Below are positions 15,238 to 23,382 of a DNA stretch of 38,039 bases, in pieces. The stretch lies in assembly GCA_021846605.1 (NCBI GenBank), contig JAJZWQ010000005.1:1-38039 (forward strand), given 5' to 3'. Below the pieces are notes generated by a model, which had not been told where the DNA came from, did no database searches, and saw nothing but the letters and a program-made list of their open reading frames with translations. Position 1 is the stretch's first letter. Each line of letters starts with the position of its first letter. The DNA is from Bacillota bacterium (GTDB lineage Bacteria > Bacillota_E > RBS10-35 > JAJYVN01). The translations under genes and the position numbers were made by a program.

Positions 15238-16381
15238 TGTTGATCTCGTTCCCGAGCCAGCCGTTCATGTCGCCCGCCTCGGTCTGCGTGGTCGTGCCGT
15301 CCGCGGTACTCTCCGCGATCAGCCCGTTCGCGACGCTCAGCAGTCCAGACATCGTGGTGCTGGTACTGAGACCGGGCACCCCCGTCGGCGTGATCCCGAA
15401 CTGCCCCAGCGTCTCTCCGGCGAAGCCCGACACGTACTGAATGTTGTAGGCCAGGGCGAGGGTCTCCGCCGCAAGTTGCCCCAGCGTGTTCGGATGAAGG
15501 CCCGAACTGAGTCCGTCACCGCTGCCCGTACCCGTGCAGGTCCAGATCGTCGGCGTAGTCCCACAGGCGCCACCGCCGATGATCGCGTTCGAGACCGTGA
15601 GGGTCGTCACGGTGGTGCTGCGCGATCCACCGCCCAGGGTCACCGGAGAGGTGACATTCCCGTCACCGGACGGATCCAGCAGGTCATTCCCGTTCTGGTT
15701 CCCCCAGTACCCCTTGCTGGATCCGTAGGTCACGCTCGTCGTTGTCGGAGTGCCGCCAGAGGAGCAACCGCCGACCCCGCTGGTGCTCCACCCGAGGGTG
15801 GGGCAGGTGCCAATCAGGGGATCGTTGCTCTCCTGCACTGCGTGGGCGAGCAGAGCGACATCGGCCGTTCCGCCCTGCAGGTTCCCAGAAGCGTTGCTCG
15901 GAAAGCTCCAATTCACCGTAAATGTGTCGGTCCAGCCGGCGTTCACTGACCCGTCGGCGTTCACGTTTTTCGTGCCCGTCTGCGCCACAAGCTGGTTGTC
16001 CTGGTTCAGACCGTACGTGTTGCCGTACTGATCCGTGATGCTCAACTGGAGCCCGCCTGGGGTGCCCGTGTACAGCGCCGGCGTCCCGCTCTGCGAGGGT
16101 GACTGCTCCTGCACGTTGAGCCCGACCCAGCCCGCAAGGCTACCGGTGTATTCCACGACATAGGTGCATGTGCCGCTCTGTCCGGGCAGCAGCCCGCTAA
16201 AGCTGCAGTTGCCACTGCCAGCGAGGGTGTGGATGGTCACGGTTCCAGCCGCGTACTGGAACGCGCTCGGCGAGGCGACGCTGATCTGCAGGGCGAACGA
16301 GGCCCCCGCGACAAGACTGGCTGCCGTGCCGGCTGAGACCAGCAGGATGGCCATCCGTGTCCAAAATCTTCCGTGTCGCAC
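15230..16381 (-). CDS. TasA/camelysin-like matrix protein with GYWxN-type C-terminal domain
   Basis: A 383-residue exported protein. The signal region AILLVSAGTAASLVAGASFA has the form processed by SipW. A TasA/CalY-like domain follows (FQYAAGTVTIHTLAGSGNCS, CTYVVEYTGSLAGWVGLNVQ), up to about residue 200. From about 215 on there is a second domain starting KGYWGNQNGNDLL and containing TLGQLAAETLALAYNIQYVS and LLSVANGLIAES. It resembles a 'GYWKN' module found on other exported proteins. GTG at 16381 is chosen because GGGGGGAGA lies 9 nt upstream; ATG at 16414 is the main alternative. It is the third of four genes downstream of sipW's partner and overlaps the next gene by 8 nt. Confidence 0.72.
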   Translation of the reverse strand: MRHGRFWTRMAILLVSAGTAASLVAGASFALQISVASPSAFQYAAGTVTIHTLAGSGNCSFSGLLPGQSGTCTYVVEYTGSLAGWVGLNVQEQSPSQSGTPALYTGTPGGLQLSITDQYGNTYGLNQDNQLVAQTGTKNVNADGSVNAGWTDTFTVNWSFPSNASGNLQGGTADVALLAHAVQESNDPLIGTCPTLGWSTSGVGGCSSGGTPTTTSVTYGSSKGYWGNQNGNDLLDPSGDGNVTSPVTLGGGSRSTTVTTLTVSNAIIGGGACGTTPTIWTCTGTGSGDGLSSGLHPNTLGQLAAETLALAYNIQYVSGFAGETLGQFGITPTGVPGLSTSTTMSGLLSVANGLIAESTADGTTTQTEAGDMNGWLGNEINIG

Positions 16382-16529
16382 TGCTGCTGGTCTCCCCCCT
16401 GTACGGGCGGGCATGCTCCTTGCCCACCCCGGGAACCGGATCTGGGACCCGGGGTGCCGGGGAAGGCCCCGGCACCCCGTCTGGTCACCGTGCACTCACG
16501 GGGCGAGAGACCAGGAACCGTTCGGTTGC

Positions 16530-17297
16530 TTAGGGCGAGGGAGGCGTCGTGCCGTCCTGGTACCAACCCGCGGAGGGCTGGTTGTTGTCTCCGAGCGGGT
16601 TGTTCGAGGCCTGGACGGCGCGGGCGCTGAGCGTGATCGTGGCCGAGCTACCCTGGTACTTGTTGCCCGCAGAGAGAGGCAGGCCGTACTCCACGACCAC
16701 CGTGCCGGTCTCTTTGTTTTGCCAGCTACCCGTAGGGGCACTGTTACTCTTCGTCGCCGACATCACGGTGCCCGGGAAGAGGATGTACCCGGTCTGCCCG
16801 CTGCAGGTCGGGATCCCCGAGGTCGTCTTGCAACTGAGCACGGGGAGTTGGCTGGTCGAGAGCGTCTTCGACGTAACCCCGTTGTTCAGCGAGACTTGGT
16901 ACTGCAACTGATTCTTACCCGTGCTGTTCAGCAGGGCAGCGCCACCGATCGGAGTGGACGACCCCGTGGGCGTATACGTCGCAATGCCGGTGCTCTGGAC
17001 GCCGATCTGCAGGCCTACCCACGCGTTCAGGCTCCCGCTGTACGTGATGGAATACGTGCAGGACGGGTCAGCCTTATTCCCCGCCGTGTAGCCGCTACTG
17101 CTGTCACCGGGCTCCATGTTCTGGACGTTGCACGAACCCGTGGCGGCGCTACCGAGGACCACCGTACCAGCCGCGAAGGTGTCCGTCTGCCCCTTGGCCT
17201 GGCTCGTGAAGAGGGCGAAGCTCACCGCCCCCACCAGGGCCGCCACCGTCCCAACCGCGCCAACCGTCAGCGCCAAACGCTTGCCGAGACTCTTCAT
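16530..17297 (-). CDS. TasA/camelysin-like matrix protein
   Basis: A 255-residue exported protein with a SipW-type signal region (LALTVGAVGTVAALVGAVSF ALFTSQ). It continues with the family's typical start of the mature chain (TDTFAAGTVVLG). Later segments CTYSITYSGSLNAWVGLQIG, TVVVEYGLPLSAGNKYQ and SATITLSARAVQASNNPL repeat the layout of the next gene, so the two are paralogues. TasA proteins form biofilm fibres, and camelysin is a relative. There are several cysteines, unlike Bacillus TasA. ATG 17297 has GGAGGG 9 nt upstream. It follows sipW by 120 nt, on the same strand. Confidence 0.78.
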   Translation of the reverse strand: MKSLGKRLALTVGAVGTVAALVGAVSFALFTSQAKGQTDTFAAGTVVLGSAATGSCNVQNMEPGDSSSGYTAGNKADPSCTYSITYSGSLNAWVGLQIGVQSTGIATYTPTGSSTPIGGAALLNSTGKNQLQYQVSLNNGVTSKTLSTSQLPVLSCKTTSGIPTCSGQTGYILFPGTVMSATKSNSAPTGSWQNKETGTVVVEYGLPLSAGNKYQGSSATITLSARAVQASNNPLGDNNQPSAGWYQDGTTPPSP

Positions 17298-17417
17298 CAC
17301 TCAGTACCCTCCTACAAGTCCTCTCGCGAACCCGGTCTCCCTCGGGTCGGGGAGCCTGTCCACCGCTCCCGGGCGTGCCCGCTCCCCATCACCTCCTCCA
17401 CGGATCGGGTTGCCCAA

Positions 17418-18077
17418 CTACCCCTGAGGGGGTATGGATCCGCCATCGGCGATTGCGGGGAGCACTGCGGCATCGGCCGGCGCGCCTTTTTCCTCGTCGT
17501 CGTCACCGAAGAGCTTCCAGAGCCGCAGGAACTCACTACCGATCAGATACAGGGCCGGGAGCACTACCATCAGGCCGAAGCCGATGGGCCGATGGACGAA
17601 GGCCACCACATACCCGGCGCGCGGGATCCGCCAGCTGTAGACTCCGAGAATCTGGGAGGGGGACACCAGGTTCGGGTCGGGGGCATTGTTGGATACACCT
17701 TTGGTGGTGTACATGTGCGTGACCTGACCCGTCGCCTGGTTCGTGGCGGTCAATACGCCAACGATCTCGTGGGTTATCAGGAACGGCTGGCCGTGGAACG
17801 TCTTCCCCGGAACCTCGTAGGTCACGATCTGCCCGACATGCAGGGCATTCGCCTGCGTCGCGGTCACAGTGTGGTCCACGATCACATCACCGGCACGGAA
17901 CACCGGGGTCATGGAGCCGCTGAGCACCGTGAGAACGAGATGGCCATCGAACTGGGCGACATGGTTGGGCGCGCGCTTCTGCGCGAGGCTCATACCCACC
18001 GCTACCAGGATCACGGCCACAAGGGCCACCGAAAGCGCCACGGCCAGCCCGTTCAGGATCCGCTTGACCACGCTCAT
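17418..18077 (-). CDS. sipW: SipW-type signal peptidase I
   Basis: A 219-residue membrane protease of the ER/archaeal-like Ser-His class. An N-terminal membrane helix (LAVALSVALVAVILVAVGMS) is followed by the catalytic serine in TVLSGSMTPVFRAGDVI (Ser55) and the catalytic histidine in ITHEIVGVL (His103). It also has the box TKGVSNNAPDPNLVSPSQIL and a second C-terminal membrane helix. A histidine in place of the bacterial catalytic lysine is the SipW hallmark. SipW cleaves TasA-type precursors, and two such genes follow directly. ATG at 18077 is supported by GGAGGT 6 nt upstream. An acidic/Ala/Pro tail ends the protein in the cytoplasm. Confidence 0.88.
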   Translation of the reverse strand: MSVVKRILNGLAVALSVALVAVILVAVGMSLAQKRAPNHVAQFDGHLVLTVLSGSMTPVFRAGDVIVDHTVTATQANALHVGQIVTYEVPGKTFHGQPFLITHEIVGVLTATNQATGQVTHMYTTKGVSNNAPDPNLVSPSQILGVYSWRIPRAGYVVAFVHRPIGFGLMVVLPALYLIGSEFLRLWKLFGDDDEEKGAPADAAVLPAIADGGSIPPQG

Positions 18078-18246
18078 CACCGCACCTCCAGTCGTCTGCC
18101 GCACCTCTCGGTGCCGCTACGGTGACGCCTTCTTGGCGCCACCCCGCCCTCGGACCTAACCGGGCCTCACTGCCACTGCTAGCCTCGCTGTGCTTGCCAC
18201 TGTCCTGGTCGCCCTCATAGTCGGTTGAGTTGCTCTCCGATCTCTT

Positions 18247-18798
18247 TCACGTCTCTACAGGTTGGCACTTGGTGTATCCCTTGGGCGCGATGGTGATCTG
18301 GGCAGACACCGTCTCCTGCTCCCAGTCGTTCCCGGCGATGATATGGAATGAACCGTTGTACTTCGTTAGCTTCGTAACTGTCGCCAAGGATTTCACAAAC
18401 AGGCCCTCGACAGAGGAGCCCGTGCCCTTGAACTGGAGCTGACTCAACACCTCCTGGATGTCGCCGCTAATGCTGAACGTCACCTTGAGTTTGCTATCGG
18501 ACGACGTGACTTGGCTGAACACGGTGACCGCCGAAGGGATACTCCCCTCGACAAAGCACCCCAGATTGAGAAGCGTTGGATCTGGTGTCACCGTGAGGAC
18601 GTTGCCCGACGAGGTCCCCGTAAAGCTGGAGCTCAGCGGCGTGGCCGCCGAGGTCAGCACCGCGTACGTCGGGGTGCCGATCCCGTGGATCAGGCCCGTG
18701 CCCATCACATTGACCCAGGCAACGGTCAACAGCGCCGCGGCCGCCACATGGGCCACGCGCCGCTGTACGGTTGCCCGCTTCGCCTTCCGCCGGCGCAT
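18247..18798 (-). CDS. Small secreted protein heading the SipW/TasA cluster
   Basis: A 183-residue exported protein of unknown family. The N-terminus is very basic (RRRKAKRATVQRR) with a hydrophobic core (HVAAAALLTVAWVNVMGTGL). The mature chain is beta-rich and Ser/Thr-rich with two cysteines (NLGCFVEGS and YTKCQPVET near the end) that may pair. ATG at 18798 has a weak ribosome site. A GTG at 18855 preceded by GAGAGGGG is a good alternative and would lengthen the basic n-region. The gene has lower GC than its neighbours and lies 169 nt ahead of sipW on the same strand, so it is probably the first gene of the matrix operon or a separately driven partner. Confidence 0.65.
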   Translation of the reverse strand: MRRRKAKRATVQRRVAHVAAAALLTVAWVNVMGTGLIHGIGTPTYAVLTSAATPLSSSFTGTSSGNVLTVTPDPTLLNLGCFVEGSIPSAVTVFSQVTSSDSKLKVTFSISGDIQEVLSQLQFKGTGSSVEGLFVKSLATVTKLTKYNGSFHIIAGNDWEQETVSAQITIAPKGYTKCQPVET

Positions 18799-19016
18799 CT
18801 TGCGCGACGGCAAAGCGCCGTCCACGGGATGCGTGCCGCCCCAGCCGCGCCGCACGCGCCGCGAGCCCCTCTCGTTGACGGACGGACCCAGGGGGGACAC
18901 GAGCCTCACCCGCCTCTCCAGCCAACAGCCCCTCTTGGGCCGCTGCACTGGTGCGAGACTACAGGCCCGCAAGAGGCCATTCAGTACCGAGGGGCATCCC
19001 AGAACCGGCCCAGTGT

Positions 19017-19057
19017 GGTACCGGTCGAAGTACCAAACCAGTACCACACCAGTACCA
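19017..19057 (-). promoter_or_regulatory. Helically phased GTACC repeat array upstream of the matrix operon
   Basis: AGTACCA occurs at 19029, 19040 and 19051, exactly 11 bp apart. A further GTACC is at 19018 and another AGTACC at 18983. The same stretch holds an inverted repeat GTGTGGTAC (19013-19021) / GTACCACAC (19041-19049). One-turn direct repeats are the usual target of OmpR-, SARP- or LuxR-type activators binding as oligomers. The array lies about 220-250 bases upstream of the minus-strand secreted protein gene and about 200 upstream of the plus-strand riboswitch, so it could serve either. Confidence 0.55.
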
Positions 19058-19239
19058 ATCGACCCCGAAGCTTACAGTGACGCCACTTCAACGCCCTCGA
19101 CAGTGCGACGAACTTCCTTGCGGGGCACCTTCGTCGATCCGCCTGGGGAGGCCCGGCACCCCGGGTCGAGACTCGCTGAAATCTTCCCCTGGGAGCACCC
19201 ACCAGGGAGGAATCTGAGCCAGGGGGTCGAATCCCAGCC

Positions 19240-19335
19240 GTTGACAGCCGAAAAGGGCAAACCCGCCGTGAGGCGGGGGCGCAAAGCCACGGGTCCGAGG
19301 CGACGGGAAGTCGCCGACGACGGCCGGGCTGCCGA
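19240..19335 (+). promoter_or_regulatory. Probable c-di-GMP-I (GEMM) riboswitch
   Basis: The sequence follows the GEMM-I consensus. A closing stem pairs CAGCC (19245-19249) with GGGCTG (19326-19331). GGGCAAAC precedes a helix CCCGCC/GGCGGG (19262-19277) with a GTGA (GNRA) tetraloop, followed by the invariant-like GCGCAAAGCC (19279-19288). A second arm has GGCGAC/GTCGCC (19299-19315). The tetraloop, the CAAA and the CGCAAAGCC joints are the diagnostic parts. It lies about 110 nt upstream of the GTG of the secreted G1-like protein gene on the same strand. A small CTAGG/CCTAG hairpin (19348-19361) and a GC-rich stretch before the ribosome site could form the expression platform. A 3',3'-cGAMP-preferring variant cannot be excluded. 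Confidence 0.8.
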
Positions 19336-19445
19336 AGGTGTACGGTGCTAGGCGTTCCTAGACGTCCGTGGCCTTTGGGTCGCGGACTTTCGCGTCTTGG
19401 GGGCTCCTACACCTCCGGCGCGCCGCCCGCCGGGAGGGACGGGCC

Positions 19446-20921
19446 GTGCAGGGATCCATGGAAGGATTCCATACGTGGAATGATCGTCCGCGCGTGGCGC
19501 CGCGCGCGTGGCGCACGCTGACCCTCTGCGCGGCGGTGCTGGGAAGCGCCACCGTGACAGTCCTGGCGCACGGGTCCCAATCCGGCCCTCTGAGGGTGAG
19601 CGCCACCATGGCTCGTCCTGCGGGTCCCGCCGTCTCCGAGCCGGCGCGCGCCCCCGGCGGGCATGGGGCCCCGTTGGCGCACGCCCAAACCCCCGGCCAG
19701 GCGAGCACCCACACGGCTGCGGCCGGGGTTTCGCTGAGCCCGTCCGCGGCGCAGGGAACGCCGGCCGCCTCCGCCACCTCGGCGCGCCAGGCCAGCACCC
19801 CCGCCGCCGAGCGGGCGGGCGGGTCCACGGCCACGGTGGCGACCGCCTTGACCCATCCCGTGGCGTCAGTGAACAGCGGAGCGGCGACCGCCCGGCAGGC
19901 CTCCGCCCAAGCGTCTTCGTCTGGGGCCCAAGACAGCGATTCCTCTCCCCAGCCGAAGACCGTGGGGTCCACCCCTGTCGGCAGCACGGCAGCGGCGACC
20001 GCCCAGACCCATCCGGCGGCGGTCGCCACCGGCACGGCGACCACCCCACACGCCTCCACCCAGACAGCCACCGCGGCGCGCCAGCCGAGCACCCCCGCTG
20101 GCACCGCGGAGGCGGAGGCAGAGCAGACCTCTGCCTCCGCCTCCGCCTCGGGCGCCACCACGTCCACGCAACACGCCCCCACCCCGGTGGCCAGCGCGGC
20201 CGCGCAGCCGACCACCCCCGCACCCTCGGCCACCCAGCCGGCGACGACGCGCGGAGCATGGGCGCTGGGGTATCTGGCGCTGGCCCCGCAGGGCAAGCAC
20301 TTCACCGGAAGCGCGGTGGAGTTCCAGATCCCCCGCGCGGCACCCGTCTTCAGTCCCGCTCCATCCAAGGCCTGGGCCATGATCTGGACCGGCATCGGCA
20401 TCAATGCCCACGGCAGCACCCGGCTGATGCAGCTGGGGATCGCTTTGGAGGCAGAGGGCCAGGGCTGGAACCTGGTGGCCCCGTGGTGGGTGGCCGAGCC
20501 GAAGACCCCGACGGCCCCCAACCCGATGTCGCTCACGGTGCGCCCGGGCGACACCGTCCAGATCTCGACCCAGCAGGCGGCGTCGCCGACCTCCTGGACA
20601 TTCACGGTCCGTGACGTGACCACCGGGCAGTCCTCCCAGGGGACATGCCAGGGCTGCAGCACCGGCGGGCACACCGCCGCCTGGGTGCTGGAGGACCCTT
20701 GGGGCAGCAACGGGTACGAGCCCTTCGCCGATCCGGCCACGGTCCGCTTCAGTTCCGTACAGGTCGCGTTCGACGGGGGAGGCCTGCAGACCCCGGCGTC
20801 GTCCATCATGCAGCCTCTGGATCGGGAGGTGAGCGGCCACTGCCAGGCACCGTCGTCCTGGAACGCTGACGGGAGCTTCACGCTCACGGCCACCGGGCAG
20901 TGCAGCACCCGTGGCAGTTAG
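19446..20921 (+). CDS. Secreted protein with long Ala/Thr/Ser linker and glutamic peptidase (G1)-like domain
   Basis: A 491-residue exported protein. A signal helix (TLTLCAAVLGSATVTVLAHG) is followed by about 210 residues of low-complexity Ala/Thr/Ser/Gln/Pro linker with recurrent RQAST/RQPST units. The C-terminal 190 residues follow the eqolisin pattern: WAMIWTGIGIN, LMQLGIALE (Gln329), the WW/P strand, SLTVRPGDTVQIST, TFTVRDVTTGQSS and AAWVLEDPW (Glu416). Gln and Glu are the catalytic pair of G1 peptidases, here 87 residues apart, close to the family. It may be an acid peptidase or a wall-binding relative. GTG at 19446 has GGGAGGG 7 nt upstream. The riboswitch at 19240-19335 probably controls it. 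Confidence 0.72.
   Translation: MQGSMEGFHTWNDRPRVAPRAWRTLTLCAAVLGSATVTVLAHGSQSGPLRVSATMARPAGPAVSEPARAPGGHGAPLAHAQTPGQASTHTAAAGVSLSPSAAQGTPAASATSARQASTPAAERAGGSTATVATALTHPVASVNSGAATARQASAQASSSGAQDSDSSPQPKTVGSTPVGSTAAATAQTHPAAVATGTATTPHASTQTATAARQPSTPAGTAEAEAEQTSASASASGATTSTQHAPTPVASAAAQPTTPAPSATQPATTRGAWALGYLALAPQGKHFTGSAVEFQIPRAAPVFSPAPSKAWAMIWTGIGINAHGSTRLMQLGIALEAEGQGWNLVAPWWVAEPKTPTAPNPMSLTVRPGDTVQISTQQAASPTSWTFTVRDVTTGQSSQGTCQGCSTGGHTAAWVLEDPWGSNGYEPFADPATVRFSSVQVAFDGGGLQTPASSIMQPLDREVSGHCQAPSSWNADGSFTLTATGQCSTRGS
20108..20144 (+). repeat. 16-bp perfect inverted repeat inside the linker-coding region
   Basis: GGAGGCGGAGGCAGAG (20108-20123) pairs exactly with CTCTGCCTCCGCCTCC (20129-20144) over a 5-nt loop. 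It encodes an EAEAE stretch next to SASASAS in the linker. In the mRNA this would be a very stable hairpin. Confidence 0.7.
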
Positions 20922-21263
20922 CCAGACCGCCCCACCCCCCTGCCGCAGGCGGACCCGTTCGGCGCGCCGGCGGCCGACGATGGCGACGACGCGCGCTGAG
21001 GTGGAGAACGTCGATCGGCGCCCACCGTCCCCCTCCCATCCCGTGCCATCGCTCACGCTTGCGGGCGGCGCCCGGCCGGAGACATCGGCGCCGAATGGGC
21101 CATCGGCGCGCTCCCGCTGGCCCGGCCGGATCATAGGGGTGGCGTTAATGGAACGACTGGCTGTACCTCAACGAAATCTGTCGTATGATGAGTGCGCTCA
21201 GACGATCCGGCACAATTTGGCACGCTTGCCTACCGGGCGGTCCTGGCCGGGGAAGTCCGCGCG
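20922..21263 (+). other. Leader region of the STAND-like ATPase gene
   Basis: No convincing gene. The stretch is GC-rich up to about 21130, then less so. A TATGAT hexamer at 21184-21189 is a good -10 candidate for the ATPase gene at 21264, but no TTGACA-like -35 lies 16-18 nt upstream, which would suit an activator-dependent promoter. A frame reading MERLAVPQRNLSYDECAQ is open here but short and unsupported. Confidence 0.4.
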
Positions 21264-23300
21264 ATGGAGGTGGCGAGCACGCAACCGTCCAGGGTAGACA
21301 GTCTGGCGCACGCCCTCGTCGAGGCGGAGGCCGAACTGTTCGTGGGCAGGGCCGAGGAGCAACGGTGCTTCCAGGAGATCATCACCGGGGTGGCTGCGCG
21401 ACCGGGCTGCGTGTGGGTCTCCGGCCCGGCGGGGATCGGCAAGTCCGCCCTGGTGCGCACCTTCACGCGGCTGGCACAGCAGCGCCAGTTCAGCGTGCTG
21501 CGCCTGGACGGCGTCGGGGTTCCCGCCATGGCTGGCGAGGTGCTGCAGCACCTCGCCAGCCAGTTGGGGATGGAGGCCTCCCCCCCCCTGACCCCCGAGA
21601 GGGTGACCGCCGCGTTGAACGCCGAGGCGGCCAGCGCACCCGTGCTGTTGGCCATCGACGCCTACGAGCATCTGGAACCGCTGGACGAGTGGTTCCGGAC
21701 CGAGGTGCTGCGGCGCCTGCATCCCGGAACCGTCACCGTCTTCAGCGGCCGGCACAGCATGAATGAGGTCTGGGCGCTCGAGCCGGCCTGGCGCATGGTG
21801 GGTCGGGAGATCGCCGTCGGCCCTCTGGCCGACGAGCCTGCCTGCGCCATGCTGGAGCAACTCGGAGTGGACAACGCCCCCGCGCGCAGCCAGCTGTGCT
21901 CGCTGGCGGAGGGGTCCCCCCAACTCCTGGGCCTCTGCGCGACCGCCTGGGTGCGACTGCACGGCAAGCGGCGGGCGGAAGGGCCCCATGACACGGCGGC
22001 GGCGCACGCCCTCCGCGAGGCCGTGCTGGAGCAGTTCCTCCACCCGCATTCGCGCCGCCTGGGCTGGCGCGCCGGGGCGGAGGCCTCCGGCGTCGACCGG
22101 CTGGTGGCGGTGGCCGCCATCGTGCGCACCTTCGACCGGGACCTTCTGCTGTCGGTCCTGGGAGAGCCGGACGCCTTCCGCGGCCTCTGGCCGCGCCTGG
22201 TGGACCTACCGGTGGTGGAGGCCGTCGACGGGCGCCGCTACCGGGTGAAGCCCGGCGTGCAGCGCCAGCTGGCGGATGTGGTGCGGCACCAACGCCCCTG
22301 GCAGGAGCGCGCCTGGCGCGCCAACGCCCTGCGCTACCACCTGGGACGCCTGCGCGAGGGACGGATCCAACCGGGCCAGGCCTGGCTGGAGATCGCGCAC
22401 GTCTCCCGGGACGCCCCCTGGTTTGCCGCCCTGCATCCGGAGGACGACGTGGCCACGCCCGCCTGGGAGGTCGTCGCCACCCCGGCGCCCGCCGAGGTGC
22501 TGGCCGGTATCGGCGAAGACGCCGCGGGCGTTGCCGTGCGCATCCTTGCCGAGCAGACCCCGCGCGCCGTGATGGTCGTGCGGCAGCCCGGCACCGCTGG
22601 CCCGCTGGCCTGCGGTGTCGCCGTGGACATGCCCCGGCTTGAGGATCCGCTGCCGCAGCGCATCCCGAACCTCTCCCAGGTGCGCGCCGCGCCCGTCGGC
22701 GGGCGCTTCCTGGTCATCGCCGTGTGCGGAGCGCACCCGGCGGCCCGGCGGGCGCTGTTCCGAGAGCTGGCCGGAAAGTTCACCGATCAGACCATGCTGG
22801 TGGTCATCACTCCGGACGGGGATGTGGCCGACGTCCTCGGCCGGTTAGGCGGAGAGCGCCTGACCGGTGGCGCGCCGGATGCCGTGGTGCACCTGCTGGA
22901 CGTGGACGCCCTCCGCCGGGCCGGATGGCCCTGCGCCAGCGAATCTTCGGGCGACGTGGCGGTCGGCGGCGACCTGGCGGAACTCGCGCGGGAAGCCCTG
23001 AGCGTGCTGCACGACCACCAGCGCCTCCGCCGCACGGCACTGGGGCAGTATCTGTCCAGCCTGCCGAGCAGCGCGACGAGCAGTACGCCGCACGCCTGGA
23101 TACTGGACGCGCTGGCCTCAGCGGACCTCTCCGTCGGGGGGATCGACGGCCGCAGCCTGCTGCGCCACTACTACGTGGATCGCGTCCGCCCCCACGAGGC
23201 GCTGGCCGAGCGCTTGGCGCTGCCCCGCACCACATACTTCCGGGCCCACCGGGAGGCGCTGGCGCGACTGGCCGCCCACCTGTACGGTCAAGAGCCGTGA
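21264..23300 (+). CDS. STAND/AAA-type ATPase, probable regulator
   Basis: A 678-residue P-loop protein. An AAA_16/Orc1-like start LFVGRAEEQRCF (25-36) precedes Walker A SGPAGIGKSALV (53-64) and Walker B VLLAIDAYEHL (127-137). A sensor-like FSGRHSMNEV follows, then a winged-helix-like region with GLCATAWVRLHGK. The last 60 residues (DGRSLLRHYYVDRVRPHEAL, LALPRTTYFRAHREALARLA) look like a helix-turn-helix, so it may bind DNA. Such proteins often work as ATP-dependent switches of the MalT/STAND kind. ATG 21264 has GGGGAAG 7 nt upstream. It is followed after 82 nt by a small membrane peptide gene and then by a NarL-like regulator, a likely signalling set. Confidence 0.72.
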   Translation: MEVASTQPSRVDSLAHALVEAEAELFVGRAEEQRCFQEIITGVAARPGCVWVSGPAGIGKSALVRTFTRLAQQRQFSVLRLDGVGVPAMAGEVLQHLASQLGMEASPPLTPERVTAALNAEAASAPVLLAIDAYEHLEPLDEWFRTEVLRRLHPGTVTVFSGRHSMNEVWALEPAWRMVGREIAVGPLADEPACAMLEQLGVDNAPARSQLCSLAEGSPQLLGLCATAWVRLHGKRRAEGPHDTAAAHALREAVLEQFLHPHSRRLGWRAGAEASGVDRLVAVAAIVRTFDRDLLLSVLGEPDAFRGLWPRLVDLPVVEAVDGRRYRVKPGVQRQLADVVRHQRPWQERAWRANALRYHLGRLREGRIQPGQAWLEIAHVSRDAPWFAALHPEDDVATPAWEVVATPAPAEVLAGIGEDAAGVAVRILAEQTPRAVMVVRQPGTAGPLACGVAVDMPRLEDPLPQRIPNLSQVRAAPVGGRFLVIAVCGAHPAARRALFRELAGKFTDQTMLVVITPDGDVADVLGRLGGERLTGGAPDAVVHLLDVDALRRAGWPCASESSGDVAVGGDLAELAREALSVLHDHQRLRRTALGQYLSSLPSSATSSTPHAWILDALASADLSVGGIDGRSLLRHYYVDRVRPHEALAERLALPRTTYFRAHREALARLAAHLYGQEP

Positions 23301-23382
23301 CCGCCCGGCGGCGCCTGCGGGCACCCTGGCGCAGACCCCCTCCGGCGGCGGAGGGACCGCATCCGGAAGGGGGGCGCGTCCG

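Noticed and set aside
19214..19240. tRNA T-arm-like sequence (GGGGGTCGAATCCC)
   Set aside because: No acceptor, D or anticodon stem around it, and the TTC of the T-loop is incomplete; the following bases belong to the riboswitch.
20911..21297. 128-codon open frame between the G1-like gene and the STAND ATPase gene
   Set aside because: Arg/Pro-rich first half without a ribosome site, and it overlaps the start of the well-supported ATPase gene.
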